This document shows, piece after piece, positions 52,877 through 62,480 of a DNA stretch of 64,000 bases (position 1 is the stretch's first letter; each line of letters begins with the position of its first letter). The stretch is from Gemmatimonadota bacterium. Its GTDB lineage: Bacteria > Gemmatimonadota > Gemmatimonadetes > Longimicrobiales > Gaopeijiaceae. The stretch covers positions 1 to 64,000 of the forward strand of contig JAOTVA010000001.1 in the NCBI GenBank assembly GCA_029863645.1. The letters are read 5' to 3'. Under the pieces are notes generated by a model. The model was not told the DNA's origin and made no database searches. It was given only the letters and a program-made list of their open reading frames with translations. The translations under genes and the position numbers were made by a program.

Positions 52877-53860
52877 CTACTCGAGCGGACCTGAAGTGGT
52901 CTCGTCCGGACCAGCGATCGCGGTACGCATCCCCGTGTCCGCCTCGATGTTCCGATAGCGCATGTAGTCCATGATGCCCATATGGCCCAGTCGGAACGCC
53001 TCTGCGATCGCGAGCGGCACCTGGGCCTCCGCCTTTACGACCTCGGCCTGCATCTCACCCACCAAGGCCTTCATTTCCTGCTCCTTCGCGACGGCCATGG
53101 CGCGCCGCTCCTCCGCCCGGGCCTGCGCCACCCGCTTGTCGGCCTCAGCCTGATCCGTTTGGAGCTCGGCCCCGATGTTCTTGCCCACGTCCACGTCCGC
53201 GATGTCGATCGAGAGGATCTCGAAAGCCGTGCCGGAGTCGAGACCCTTGCCGAGGACCGTCTTGGAAATGCCGTCTGGGTTCTCGAGCACGGCCTTGTGA
53301 GAGTCCGCAGACCCGATCGTCGACACGATGCCCTCACCTACCCGCGCAAGGATGGTCTCCTCCCCCGCACCACCGACCAGACGGTTGATGTTCGCGCGAA
53401 CCGTCACGCGAGCGATGGCGATGAGCTGGATGCCGTCCTTGGCCATCGCAGCGACCTTCGGCGTGTTGATCACCTTGGGATTCACCGAGATCTGAACCGC
53501 CTCGAACACGTCGCGACCCGCCAGGTCGATCGCCGCGGCCTGGTTGAAGGCGAGCTCGATGCTTGCCTTGTCGGCGCTGATGAGCGCTCCCACGACCCGG
53601 TCGACTCGGCCACCGGCCAGGTAATGCGCCTCGAGCTGGTTGATGTCCAGATCGAGTCCGGCCTTGGTGGCATTGATAAGCGGTCGCACGATGGCCGCGG
53701 GCGAGACCTTCCTCAGCCGCATGCCCACGAGCGTGCCGATGCCGACCTGCACCCCCGCCGACAATGCCTCGATCCAGAGGCGGACGGGAATCATGTACAG
53801 GACCGAGATGATGACGACGATCAATGCGATAGGTATGAACAGCGCGAGTGCTTCTTGCAT
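52877..53860 (-). CDS. floA: Flotillin-like protein FloA (SPFH)
   Basis: 327 aa. N-terminal membrane segment ([26 protein letters not shown]), then the SPFH domain ([33 protein letters not shown]) and a helical flotillin tail rich in Ala/Glu ([37 protein letters not shown]). Matches the YqfA/FloA family in length and order. It organises lipid-raft-like membrane domains. Directly downstream of nfeD, as in many bacteria. Confidence 0.93.
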   Translation of the reverse strand: MQEALALFIPIALIVVIISVLYMIPVRLWIEALSAGVQVGIGTLVGMRLRKVSPAAIVRPLINATKAGLDLDINQLEAHYLAGGRVDRVVGALISADKASIELAFNQAAAIDLAGRDVFEAVQISVNPKVINTPKVAAMAKDGIQLIAIARVTVRANINRLVGGAGEETILARVGEGIVSTIGSADSHKAVLENPDGISKTVLGKGLDSGTAFEILSIDIADVDVGKNIGAELQTDQAEADKRVAQARAEERRAMAVAKEQEMKALVGEMQAEVVKAEAQVPLAIAEAFRLGHMGIMDYMRYRNIEADTGMRTAIAGPDETTSGPLE

Positions 53861-53901
53861 GCGTCAGGCCCCGAGCGGTTGGAAGTGTTGGACGGTTCGT
53901 G

Positions 53902-55257
53902 TCACGCCTTCTGGGCCGGCTGTTCGCTCACCGGGCGGACGATGTGACGGTATCCCTCTGCGCTGATGATCCGGATCGGCGTGCCTTCCGTGATCCATTC
54001 CGACTCGGAGACTACGTCGATTCGCTCCTCGCCGAAAAGGCCTGTGCCGGAAGGGCGCAGATCGGTAATGGCCTTTCCGAGCACCCCGACCAGATCCTTT
54101 CGGGACTCGGCAGACTCGTATCCTATCGACCTTGCGGTTCTCTGGAGGAGGAAGATCCCGCTCTTCGCTAGCCGAGAGCTTCCGGGCAACGAACGGATCA
54201 TGACCCAGGCTGAGACGGCGATCAACAGGACCGTGGTACTCAAGACCAGACCTGCCCGCGTGAAGTCGGTGGACGTCGGCAGCGAGCCCATCAGGCTCAG
54301 GTAGAGGCCCGCGGTGATTCCGAGCCCGCCGATGATGCCGAAGAGGCCGAACCCTGGAACGAGGAGCACTTCAACGCCAATGAGCGCGAGCCCAACCCCG
54401 AAGATGAGCAGGTCTTCCAAGCCGGCCAGGCCCACGATGAGGTGGGAGCCGAAGAACAGCGACAACGAAAGGATCCCGGCGGCGCCCGCCAACCCGAACG
54501 AGGCTGTCTTTATCTCGGTGAGGAGACCCAAGAAGCCCAGCGTGAGTAGGAACGGCGCCACCACAGGATTGGAGAAGAAGCGGACGACACCTTCCGCCCA
54601 GTTCGTCTCGACCGTCACGACCTGCGCAGCCGACACGTCCAGGAACGCCAGGAGAGCCGCGAGGTCCTCTATCTCCGTGGCATATCCGACCTCGACGGCT
54701 TCTTCGGTCGTGAGTGTGAGTAGCTTGCCCGCCTCAATGACCCCGTCGATCGCGATATCCTCGTCGACCATCGCGGCCGCGATCTCGGGATCGACACCGT
54801 GTGCCTCAGCGAGGGCGCGCATCTCGCTGCGCATGGCAGAAACGATCTTCTCCGACCCCTTCACCCCAGCCCCGTCCACCGGGGTTGCGGCACCGATGAC
54901 AGAAGCCGGCCGCATGTAGATTCCATCCGTCGACAGCGCGATCAACGCGCCCGCCGAGAACGCTCTCCGGTTCACGAGCGTGTAGACCGGCAAGCCGGCA
55001 TCCCCGATCGCATCGGCGATCCGTTCGGCGGCGTCCACGCGGCCGCCCGGCGTATCCATGTCGATCACTACGAAGTGGGCCCCCGCCGCCAAAGCTTCGT
55101 CCAGACTGCGTTCGATGAACGGAGCCAGACCCAGCTCGACCACGCCGGTCAATGGAACGCGGTAGACTGTGCCTTGGGCTTGGACTGCCAGGGGCAGCGC
55201 GAGCAAGGCGACGAGCGCGAAAACCGCTCGGTAGTCGGCCCGGAGGGAGCAGGTCAT
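53902..55257 (-). CDS. nfeD: NfeD-family membrane serine protease (ClpP class)
   Basis: 451 aa from ATG 55257; the upstream start at 55317 precedes the signal and is unlikely. Signal sequence (VFALVALLALPLAVQAQG), then a ClpP/SppA-like protease domain with the nucleophile in RRAFSAGALIALSTDGIYMRP and the partner Lys in VKGSEKIVSAMR. A membrane segment block (PFLLTLGFLGLLTEIKTASFGLAGAAGILSLSLFFG) follows, and a C-terminal NfeD OB domain (DLVGVLGKAITDLRPSGTGLFGEERIDVVSE). First gene of the nfeD-floA-ORF operon; the two proteins are known partners in membrane quality control. Confidence 0.93.
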   Translation of the reverse strand: MTCSLRADYRAVFALVALLALPLAVQAQGTVYRVPLTGVVELGLAPFIERSLDEALAAGAHFVVIDMDTPGGRVDAAERIADAIGDAGLPVYTLVNRRAFSAGALIALSTDGIYMRPASVIGAATPVDGAGVKGSEKIVSAMRSEMRALAEAHGVDPEIAAAMVDEDIAIDGVIEAGKLLTLTTEEAVEVGYATEIEDLAALLAFLDVSAAQVVTVETNWAEGVVRFFSNPVVAPFLLTLGFLGLLTEIKTASFGLAGAAGILSLSLFFGSHLIVGLAGLEDLLIFGVGLALIGVEVLLVPGFGLFGIIGGLGITAGLYLSLMGSLPTSTDFTRAGLVLSTTVLLIAVSAWVMIRSLPGSSRLAKSGIFLLQRTARSIGYESAESRKDLVGVLGKAITDLRPSGTGLFGEERIDVVSESEWITEGTPIRIISAEGYRHIVRPVSEQPAQKA

Positions 55258-55525
55258 GAGGTCCTTCCTCCGTGAGGTATCCATCGTGTATAAGGTACCC
55301 TGTGTAGTCCCCCACACAACGTGGCGAGGTCCTAGTCCCGCCAGGGTAGACGAGCTTCACATACAGTCTACGTAGGAACGCCGGGAAGACTTCATCCTCG
55401 CGCCGAAGCCGAGGAACTCCCATCCTTGCGCGTGTATACGGGGCCTCTCGCCGGGGGCTGCGACTGGCCTGGCGGGACCACTCTCCCAAGGACATCCCGG
55501 AGTCGCTACGTGTCGGAAACGACCA

Positions 55526-56722
55526 ATGCGTGAGGCGTGGATCGTGGACGGCGTGAGGACGCCGATCGGGCGGCATGGCGGCTCCCTGGCGTCCATCCGG
55601 CCCGACGACCTGGCGTCCGTGACCATCCAGGCCCTCGTAGAGCGGACGGGGATCGATCCCGCGACCATCGACGATGTCCTGTTCGGCTGCACGAACCAGG
55701 CCGGAGAGGACAACCGAAACCTGGCCCGCATGGCCCTCCTCCGCGCCGGCCTGCCCGTCTCCGTTCCCGGACAGACCGTGAATCGCCTCTGCGGATCGGG
55801 CATGCAGGCCGTGCTGTCCGCCTTCCACGCGATCGCGGCGGGCGAAGGCGACGTCTTCATCGCGGGGGGTGCGGAGAGCATGAGTCGCGCCCCGTATGTG
55901 ATGCTCAAGCCATCGGCCGGCTACGCACGAGGAAACCCGGAGGTCGCCGACACCGTGCTGGGATGGCGCTTCCCCAACCCCGCGTTCGCTCCGGAATGGA
56001 CGATCGGGATGGGAGAGACCGCCGAGGTCATCGCGAAGGAGTTCGGCGTAACGCGTGAGGCTCAGGACGCTTATGCGGCCGTGAGTCAGGCTAGAGCGGG
56101 GGCGGCGATCGAAGCCGGCCGCTTTCTCGATGAGCTCGCGCCCGTCCCGGTGCCGCAACGAAAGGGTGACCCGATTCTTGTCGCAGCCGATGAGCACCCA
56201 CGACCGGACACCACGGCGGAGTCTCTGGCCCGTCTCCGCCCCGTCTTCAAGAAGGATGGCACGGTCACGGCAGGCAACTCATCGGGGATCAACGACGGTG
56301 CGGCCGCGCTCTTGGTGGTTTCGTCTGAGAGCGGCCGAGAGTTGGGGCTGGAGCCGATCGCACGCGTGGTGGCCGGTGCGGTTGCCGGCGTGGAACCGCA
56401 CCGAATGGGCATCGGGCCGGTGGATGCCACCAAGACCGTCCTCGCTCGCGCGGAGTGGGCTGCGGGAGACCTCGACCTCGTGGAACTGAACGAGGCGTTC
56501 GCCGCTCAGGCGCTCCCCTGCATCGCGGAAATCGGCCTCGATCCGGAAATGGTCAACGTGAACGGGGGAGCCATCGCCCTGGGCCATCCCGTTGGATGCT
56601 CCGGTGCGCGTATCGTCGTCACGCTGCTGCACGAGATGAAGAGGCGCGGGGACAGGCGCGGCCTGGCCACGATGTGCATCGGTGTTGGACAGGGCATCGC
56701 TACTCTACTGGAGCTGTCATGA
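55526..56722 (+). CDS. Acetyl-CoA acyltransferase (thiolase)
   Basis: 398 aa. Starts MREAWIVDGVRTPIGRHGG. Nucleophilic Cys in QTVNRLCGSGMQAV; the second site NVNGGAIALGHPVGCSGARIV contains the His and Cys acid/base residues, and TMCIGVGQGIATLLE closes the active site. The N-terminal VLFGCTNQAGEDNRNLARMALLRAGLP is most like beta-ketoadipyl-CoA thiolases (PcaF), but biosynthetic/degradative thiolases share much of it. Overlaps chorismate mutase by 4 bases. The flanking 200 bp upstream carries the divergent promoters shared with nfeD. Confidence 0.92.
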   Translation: MREAWIVDGVRTPIGRHGGSLASIRPDDLASVTIQALVERTGIDPATIDDVLFGCTNQAGEDNRNLARMALLRAGLPVSVPGQTVNRLCGSGMQAVLSAFHAIAAGEGDVFIAGGAESMSRAPYVMLKPSAGYARGNPEVADTVLGWRFPNPAFAPEWTIGMGETAEVIAKEFGVTREAQDAYAAVSQARAGAAIEAGRFLDELAPVPVPQRKGDPILVAADEHPRPDTTAESLARLRPVFKKDGTVTAGNSSGINDGAAALLVVSSESGRELGLEPIARVVAGAVAGVEPHRMGIGPVDATKTVLARAEWAAGDLDLVELNEAFAAQALPCIAEIGLDPEMVNVNGGAIALGHPVGCSGARIVVTLLHEMKRRGDRRGLATMCIGVGQGIATLLELS

Positions 56723-57021
56723 CCGCCGACCGTCTGGAGGAGCTCCGCACCGCGATCGAGGCTCTCGATCGTGAGTTGGTGACGCTCATCGGGCGGCGGC
56801 GCGAGCTGGTCATGGAGATCGGGAGTGCCAAGGCGGAACTCGGTCGACCCGTCCTCGACCCGCCGCAGGAGGCCAAGGTGGTTCGCCGGGCGGCTGAAAT
56901 CGCCCGCGAGCTGGGTGTCGATGAGGAACTGACGCGTGATGTCATCTGGCGCATCATCGCGGCTGCCAGAGATGCGCAGGAAGGCCGAACCCGCTGGGGT
57001 CCAGTCAAGGACGACGTATAG
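56719..57021 (+). CDS. Chorismate mutase, AroQ type
   Basis: 100 aa from ATG 56719 (ATGA overlap with the thiolase stop). AroQ helical fold with the expected residues: RLEELRTAIEALDRELVTLIGRRRELVMEIGSAKAE, then DPPQEAKVVRRAAEIARELGVDEELTRDVIWRIIAAARDAQ. Converts chorismate to prephenate in Phe/Tyr synthesis. Stand-alone, not fused to prephenate dehydratase/dehydrogenase. No signal, so cytoplasmic. Confidence 0.9.
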   Translation: MTADRLEELRTAIEALDRELVTLIGRRRELVMEIGSAKAELGRPVLDPPQEAKVVRRAAEIARELGVDEELTRDVIWRIIAAARDAQEGRTRWGPVKDDV

Positions 57022-57029
57022 CTGGGCTG

Positions 57030-58049
57030 CTAGTCGGCCCTGTGCGCCGACGGCCCCTGCGCCATGACGGCCATAACCATCGGGATGCCCCCTACAGGAA
57101 CCCGCACGCCGTAGATCTCCCCAGGGGGTGTCGTTCCCCGGATCAAGTGCGGGTTCAGGTCGCGCACGATGCCAATGTCGACGTTCAAAGACTCAGCAAC
57201 GGTGGTGAGCGGCGTTCTGCCCGGCACGAAGACCATGTCAAACTCATACGGCGCGACATCAAGACGTCCCAAGCCCGCAGCGTCTGCATCATTGGCCAAG
57301 ATCGTCGCGGCGACGATGCGCGGCACGTAATCGCGCGTCTCCCGCGGCAGATAGCGTAGAACCTCCCAGTAGATGTCTTCGTCTCCGGTGCGTCCGTCTG
57401 CATGCCGGTGGAGAATGCGCTCAAGTCGTCCAGGACCCGCGTTGAATGCGGCGGCAGCCAGGTACCAGGAACCGAACCGCGCACGCAGCCACTGGAGGTA
57501 GTCGAGGGCAGCGTCCGTCGCGCGAACCGGGTCCCGTCGTTCATCGACGTGCTCGTCGACGCGTAGCCCCATCTGGCGTGCGGTGGGGCCCATGAATTGC
57601 CAGAGCCCGACCGCCGAGACGCGTGACTCCGCGATTGTCGAAAGACCCGACTCCATCATGGCCAGATAGAGGAGGTCTTCGGGCATGTTGCGTTCTCGCA
57701 GCTTACCGCGAATGAGTCCCTCGAACACACCGCGCTGTTCGAGGAGCTCCTCGAACTCGGCCCGGCGCGTCGTCTGGAACTGCTCGATCCAATGCTCGAC
57801 GGACTCGTTGACGTCCAGGGGAATCGAGGGAGACGACGCGGGACCGAAGGCCTGGCCCCCTATCCTCGTCACCTCTTCCAACGCGTCTTCGGCCAGCCAG
57901 GCTGGCAGCGTCAGCGCGAGTGGAACTAGCAGTAGCGCGATTGCCCACTTGCGGCGGTTCGCCGTAAACGGCGGGTCCAACGCGGGCTCGCTCGACAAGC
58001 CCGATCTATCGACACGAGTACTGGACTCGCGAAGGTCATTGGTAGACAT
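57030..58049 (-). CDS. MltD-like lytic transglycosylase
   Basis: 339 aa. N-terminal anchor helix (KWAIALLLVPLALTLPAWLA, ~34-53). SLT domain (~120-260) with the catalytic Glu in YLAMMESGLSTIAES and WQFMGPTARQMGL, followed by SWYLAAAAFNAGPGRLERIL. The C-terminal LVP... segment (TPLTTVAESLNVDIGIVRDLNPHLIRGTTPPGEIYGVRVP) looks like a single LysM-like module. Cleaves peptidoglycan glycan strands with 1,6-anhydro product. Anchored in the envelope. Confidence 0.92.
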   Translation of the reverse strand: MSTNDLRESSTRVDRSGLSSEPALDPPFTANRRKWAIALLLVPLALTLPAWLAEDALEEVTRIGGQAFGPASSPSIPLDVNESVEHWIEQFQTTRRAEFEELLEQRGVFEGLIRGKLRERNMPEDLLYLAMMESGLSTIAESRVSAVGLWQFMGPTARQMGLRVDEHVDERRDPVRATDAALDYLQWLRARFGSWYLAAAAFNAGPGRLERILHRHADGRTGDEDIYWEVLRYLPRETRDYVPRIVAATILANDADAAGLGRLDVAPYEFDMVFVPGRTPLTTVAESLNVDIGIVRDLNPHLIRGTTPPGEIYGVRVPVGGIPMVMAVMAQGPSAHRAD

Positions 58050-58215
58050 GGTCCACCTCCTTCTTTCGTCTCTGAACCCCTTACGACTGGGGGGCCTCCA
58101 GGTTGCACCGTCGGCATCCTGAAAGGGGGGCCATGACGAAGTTCTTTCCTATGCGAAGAGGTCCGGCCGGCGAGCCATTGGCTGCAGGTCCGGACCCCGA
58201 GTCCAATTCAGCGAA

Positions 58216-58470
58216 CTACTCGGCAGGATATACCGAGACGACGTTTCGCGCGCGCATGCGCTCGAACTTGACCACACCATCGATCAGAGAAAAAAGCGTG
58301 TCGTCCTTGCCACGGCCGACGTTACGCCCGGGGTGAATCCGCGTGCCACGCTGCCGTACGACGATGCCGCCCGCGGTAATCGGCTGGCCACCGAACCGCT
58401 TCACGCCGAGACGGCAGGGATTGCTGTCCCGTCCGTTGCGACTCGAGCCACCTGCTTTCTTGTGTGCCAT
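58216..58470 (-). CDS. rpmA: 50S ribosomal protein L27
   Basis: 84 aa. [29 protein letters not shown] is the conserved N-terminus that reaches the peptidyl transferase centre, followed by [33 protein letters not shown]. Directly downstream of rplU, as in most bacteria. Confidence 0.98.
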   Translation of the reverse strand: MAHKKAGGSSRNGRDSNPCRLGVKRFGGQPITAGGIVVRQRGTRIHPGRNVGRGKDDTLFSLIDGVVKFERMRARNVVSVYPAE

Positions 58471-58507
58471 GGTCTACCCGTCCACTCGGATCCGATGGAG
58501 CCCGCCG

Positions 58508-58825
58508 TCAGGCGAGCGCCACCTCGTCGACCCGAATCTCCGTGAAATCCTGTCGATGCCCCTGCTTCTTGCGATACCCCTTACGGCGCTTCCGCTTGAA
58601 CACGATGATCTTGTCGCCGCGTCCGTGGCGGAGGACTTCGGCCTTCACCGACGCCCCGTCGAGCGTGGGGGTGCCAACCTGAACTTTCTCCTCGCCGTCA
58701 CCGGCAAGGAGAACTTGATCGAACACGATAGAATCACCGGGCTCGACGTCTAGGCTGGGGATGCGGATGCGAGTGCCGGGCTCAGCCCGAAACTGCTTAC
58801 CGCCGGTCCGAAAAACCGCGTACAT
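58508..58825 (-). CDS. rplU: 50S ribosomal protein L21
   Basis: 105 aa. MYAVFRTGGKQFRAEPGTRIRIPSLDVEPGDSIVFDQVLLAGDG, with RGDKIIVFKRKRRKGYRKKQGHRQDFTEIRVDEV, is typical L21. First of the rplU-rpmA pair; 37 bp separate the two. The upstream gene (RNase E/G) ends 94 bp before it, room for a promoter or leader. Confidence 0.98.
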   Translation of the reverse strand: MYAVFRTGGKQFRAEPGTRIRIPSLDVEPGDSIVFDQVLLAGDGEEKVQVGTPTLDGASVKAEVLRHGRGDKIIVFKRKRRKGYRKKQGHRQDFTEIRVDEVALA

Positions 58826-58919
58826 GCTGGGCTTCTTCGAGGTTCTTGGGGATCCGAACTACGCTTCTATAGCCCGTAAGTGTCGAGCAAGTTCCCGCAT
58901 CCGTCAAGGCGTTCTTCAC

Positions 58920-60470
58920 TCATGCGGCCACGTACTTATCGGTCACATCGGTCTCGGCTGGCCCCGAAAGCAAACGGAATTCGTCCAAGCGCATGAGCGG
59001 GTCGTCGCGCATGTCGAGATCGAGGCGCGTTCTGCTCCTGAGGCGCTTCAGTAGGCCCGGCTCCTCTTCGATCACGCGCAGGGCGACCTCCGGGTGAACG
59101 CGCACCACGATGCGCTTCTCTTCCTTGGAAGCGGCCGCCCTTCCCAGACTCCGTTCGATGCGGCGAACCACGGTCGCGGGCGTGTAGACGCGACCGATGC
59201 CGCCACACGACGTACAGATGTGCGTCAACGCATTGAACAGCGAAGGCCGAATGCGCTGACGCGTCATCTCGACCAGGCCCAGATTCGACACCTCGAAGGC
59301 CTTCGTCCGGGCCCGGTCCCGCCCCAGGTGCGTCCGAAGCTCGCGGATCACCTTCTCACGGTTCTCCTGTGACTCCATATCGATGAAGTCCACGACGATG
59401 ATGCCACCGATGTCACGGAGCCGCAGCTGCTTCGTGATCGTGCGCGCCGCCTCGAGGTTGGTGCGGAGGATCGTCTGCTCGGGGTCCTTCTTGCCCTTAC
59501 CGGTGAACTTGCCCGTGTTCACGTCGATCGAAACGAGCGCCTCGGTCGGGTCGATGACGATGTGGCCACCCGATTTGAGCCGCACCGTCCTTTGGAACGC
59601 CTTCTGGATCTCCTCCTCGACGCCGTACTTGTCGAAGAGTGACACGGGCCCGTCATAAAGGTGCACCCGGTCGAGGAGGTCCGGATCGACGCTGCGTACG
59701 TAGTCGACCACCTCGTTGTAGATGGCCTTCGAATCGACACGCAGCGCGTCGAACTTATCGCTGAAGAGATCGCGGATGACGCCGCTGATGAGCTTGGCCT
59801 CGCCATGCACCAAGGCAGGTGCGGAGCGCGACGACGCATTCTGCTGGATCTTCTTCCAACGCTCGTGCAGGCGCTGAAACTCCTTCTGGAGTGTCTGCTC
59901 GTTGACCTCTTCACTGACCGTCCGAACGATGATCCCACCGCTGTTCTCGGGCAGCACGCCCTTCGCGAGCTTGCGCAGCTTGGAACGCTGGTCCCGCCCC
60001 TCGATCTTGCGGCTCACCCCAACGCGCGAGGAGTGCGGCATGTAGACAAGGAAACGTCCGGGAAGCGAGACCTCGGCGGTGAGGCGTGGCCCCTTGGTCC
60101 CGATGGCCTCCTTCGTCACCTGCACGAGGATCGTCTGGCCCTTCTGCAGGTGCTCCTGGATGGGCGGCAGCTTTCGCGACCGACGAGGCCCCCGGCCCCC
60201 GCGGCCGTTCCCGTTTCCTTCGTCGTCGTCCCCGTCTTCGTCCCCGAAGTTCAGGTCCCCGACGTGAAGGAAGCCCGCCTTCCCTGTGCCTAGATCGACG
60301 AAGGCCGCCTGAATACCAGGCAGAACGGCATCGACTCGCCCGAGAAAGATGTCTCCGAGAAGCCGGTTCTGATCCGGCCGGTCGAACATCACCTCTGCGA
60401 GCTCGTTTTCTTCTAGCAGTGCCACCCAGGTTTCCTGGTGCGTGGCACTTACGAGGATTTCTCTCCTCAA
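58920..60470 (-). CDS. Ribonuclease E/G
   Basis: 516 aa from TTG 60470, which has GGAG six bases upstream and yields the family-like start LRREILVSATHQETWVALLEENELAEVMFDR. The ORF track start (GTG 60590) adds 40 unlike residues. S1 domain at ~35-120 with an acidic insertion (FGDEDGDDDEGNGNGRGGRG), RNase H-like and DNase I-like core (GGHIVIDPTEALVSIDVNTGKF with catalytic Asp; GGIIVVDFIDM), and Zn-link CTSCGGIGR. It lacks the long C-terminal degradosome scaffold, so it is RNase G-like in size. Processes rRNA and mRNA. Confidence 0.92.
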   Translation of the reverse strand: MRREILVSATHQETWVALLEENELAEVMFDRPDQNRLLGDIFLGRVDAVLPGIQAAFVDLGTGKAGFLHVGDLNFGDEDGDDDEGNGNGRGGRGPRRSRKLPPIQEHLQKGQTILVQVTKEAIGTKGPRLTAEVSLPGRFLVYMPHSSRVGVSRKIEGRDQRSKLRKLAKGVLPENSGGIIVRTVSEEVNEQTLQKEFQRLHERWKKIQQNASSRSAPALVHGEAKLISGVIRDLFSDKFDALRVDSKAIYNEVVDYVRSVDPDLLDRVHLYDGPVSLFDKYGVEEEIQKAFQRTVRLKSGGHIVIDPTEALVSIDVNTGKFTGKGKKDPEQTILRTNLEAARTITKQLRLRDIGGIIVVDFIDMESQENREKVIRELRTHLGRDRARTKAFEVSNLGLVEMTRQRIRPSLFNALTHICTSCGGIGRVYTPATVVRRIERSLGRAAASKEEKRIVVRVHPEVALRVIEEEPGLLKRLRSRTRLDLDMRDDPLMRLDEFRLLSGPAETDVTDKYVAA

Positions 60471-60725
60471 TTCGTTCTCCGATGTCGAGTCGATCGCTCG
60501 TCCCTCACCGGCCCCTGGTGCGTCCCGGATCTGCTCGGCGCCAACGGCGTCCCGGGCAAGTCTGGCGACCAGCAGGAGCAGGTGATCCACGGGGGCGGTG
60601 AAGCGCGCGTTTGCCTGCTGTGTGTCCGCTCATGCCGCGGACGTGCGCTCACCTACCGCGATGGATCGACTTTTTTCAGGATGTGATAGCCACTGGGGCT
60701 AGGGTTCCAAAGGTCAATCGCGCTT

Positions 60726-62207
60726 CTACGAAAATCGCTGGGTGCATCGGTCGCAGTTACCGCATCGCGCCGGGGCCTTCTCTCCGAAGTATCCCAGAAG
60801 CGCTTGTCGACGGCACCCACGGCCCCGCGCATAGCGCTGTACCGCGTCCACTCCTCTCAATGCATGGCCCCTGAGTCGGTTCGCCAAAGCGAGGTCCAGC
60901 CGGCGCCGCACAAAAAGTCTTCCGGCTTGAGACCCTGCAGCAGCCGCGCCGGTTCCCCTGGGCTCCGTGCTGCCCGGGACATCGCGGACCGCCCCCACCC
61001 TCTCGAGCGCTGCAAGGCCCCCAACCCCGGTTCCGGCCAGCCACTCCTCAAACAGAGACGCATAGGCCGGGTGAGCCCCGGGGTCTATGCGCACGAGGCT
61101 GTCCCGACCCGCGAGCCCGCGGAGTCGACGGTGGAGCTTACGAAGCGCCCATGTCGAGGGGTGAGTCCGGTCCACGAAGGAAACGGCGAGACGTCGGTCC
61201 GCCCTGTCGTGGAAGGCCACACAACTCGCCGGCGATTCGTCCCGGCCGGCCCGGCCGGCCTCCTGATAGTAGGACTCGAGGGTCCCCGGAAGGTGGATGT
61301 GCACCACTGAGCGGACGTCGGCCTTGTCGATGCCCATACCGAACGCGTTGGTGGCCACCACCACCCGGCACCGCCCTTCCATGAAGGCCGCTTGGACCCG
61401 CGAACGCTCCGGGCCAGGCAAACCAGCGTGGTACGCCTCGGTGGAGAGGCCACGGCCAGCTAATCCGTCCCGCACGAGCTCGACGGCGCGACGCGTCGGC
61501 GCGTAGACGATGGCAGGCCCAGGAGACCGTCTGAGAAGTCGGTACGTGCGGACCGTTCGTGCCGACAAGGCCCCTCCCTGCAGGACCGACCAGGCGAGGT
61601 TGGGCCGGTCGAAGGAGCGCACCACCTCGAGCGGCCGCCAGAGCGACAGGCTCGCCGTCACGTCCTCGCGCACCGCCCGTGTGGCCGTGGCGGTCAGGGC
61701 CAGTGTCGGACAGCCGAGTTCGCCTCCGATCGACCCGATGCGACGATACGCGGGACGGAAGTCGTGGCCCCACTCCGAGATGCAGTGTGCTTCGTCAACG
61801 GCCAAGAGCCGCACGTCCATCCCTCTGACGGCGCGCCTGAATCCGTCCAGCTCCAAGCGTTCCGGTGCGACGAAAAGCATGTCGAGGCATCCGGCTCGCG
61901 CTCGCTCGAGCACCACTCTCTTTGCGCCGGTCCCCTGGGTGGCGCTCATGTAGTCAGCCCGTAGCCCGACAGCCCGGGCGCGACCGACCTGATCCTCCAT
62001 GAGCGAGACCAGCGGTGTGACGACGAGCGTAAGTCCGCCCAGCGCCAGCGCCGGGACCTGATAACAGACGCTCTTACCACCGCCCGTCGGCAGCACTCCC
62101 AGGGCGTCTCTCCCGCGGAGCACCGCTCGTATGAGCTCTTCTTGACCCGGACGGAAGCTTGAGTGGCCGAGATGGCGGTGCAGGAGCGCAATGGGGTCGT
62201 GGGTCAC
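60726..62207 (-). CDS. RecQ-family ATP-dependent DNA helicase (short form)
   Basis: 493 aa. Motif 0 FRPGQEELIRAVLRGRDALGVLPTGGGKSVCYQVPAL, DEAH box LLAVDEAHCISEWGHDFRPAYRRIG, AFGMGIDKADVRSVVHIHLP and GRAGRDESPASC. The C-terminal part ends with the zinc-binding ARCGNCDRC; the winged-helix RQC and HRDC domains of E. coli RecQ (~610 aa) are absent. A 3'-5' helicase in recombination and fork repair. The ~135 bp to the RNase gene holds its 3' end. Confidence 0.92.
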   Translation of the reverse strand: MTHDPIALLHRHLGHSSFRPGQEELIRAVLRGRDALGVLPTGGGKSVCYQVPALALGGLTLVVTPLVSLMEDQVGRARAVGLRADYMSATQGTGAKRVVLERARAGCLDMLFVAPERLELDGFRRAVRGMDVRLLAVDEAHCISEWGHDFRPAYRRIGSIGGELGCPTLALTATATRAVREDVTASLSLWRPLEVVRSFDRPNLAWSVLQGGALSARTVRTYRLLRRSPGPAIVYAPTRRAVELVRDGLAGRGLSTEAYHAGLPGPERSRVQAAFMEGRCRVVVATNAFGMGIDKADVRSVVHIHLPGTLESYYQEAGRAGRDESPASCVAFHDRADRRLAVSFVDRTHPSTWALRKLHRRLRGLAGRDSLVRIDPGAHPAYASLFEEWLAGTGVGGLAALERVGAVRDVPGSTEPRGTGAAAAGSQAGRLFVRRRLDLALANRLRGHALRGVDAVQRYARGRGCRRQALLGYFGEKAPARCGNCDRCTQRFS

Positions 62208-62262
62208 CCACTCAGCGTGGTTCTTCTCCTGGGACCCGGCGATAGCGGGTCCGGCCCGCCGC

Positions 62263-62469
62263 TCACCCTTCTTCGGTTGTCTCCGAGTCTTCCGCGTGGG
62301 AAGGGAGGAACCTCAAGGAGAGGGCGCTCACGAGAATGAGGATCGCTGCACCCGTCACCCAGCGTCGCTCCGTGTAGATGCCAGCGAGCGCCACGACCGC
62401 AGCGACGCTGAATAGACGCACCTTCCACTCGAGGTACTTTCCCGCTGTGCGTTCCCGGTCGAGGAGCAT
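62263..62469 (-). CDS. Small membrane protein
   Basis: 68 aa. Two hydrophobic stretches (LFSVAAVVALAGIY and VTGAAILILVSALSLRFL) and a charged C-terminus. Begins 12 bp after the acyl-CoA carboxylase stop, so probably co-transcribed with it. No family recognised. Confidence 0.55.
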   Translation of the reverse strand: MLLDRERTAGKYLEWKVRLFSVAAVVALAGIYTERRWVTGAAILILVSALSLRFLPSHAEDSETTEEG

Positions 62470-62480
62470 GGCGGCCCCCG

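Noticed and set aside
58826-58919. TTGACG...TATAGA as rplU promoter
   Set aside because: Spacing between the boxes is well over 20 bp, so not a credible sigma-70 pair.
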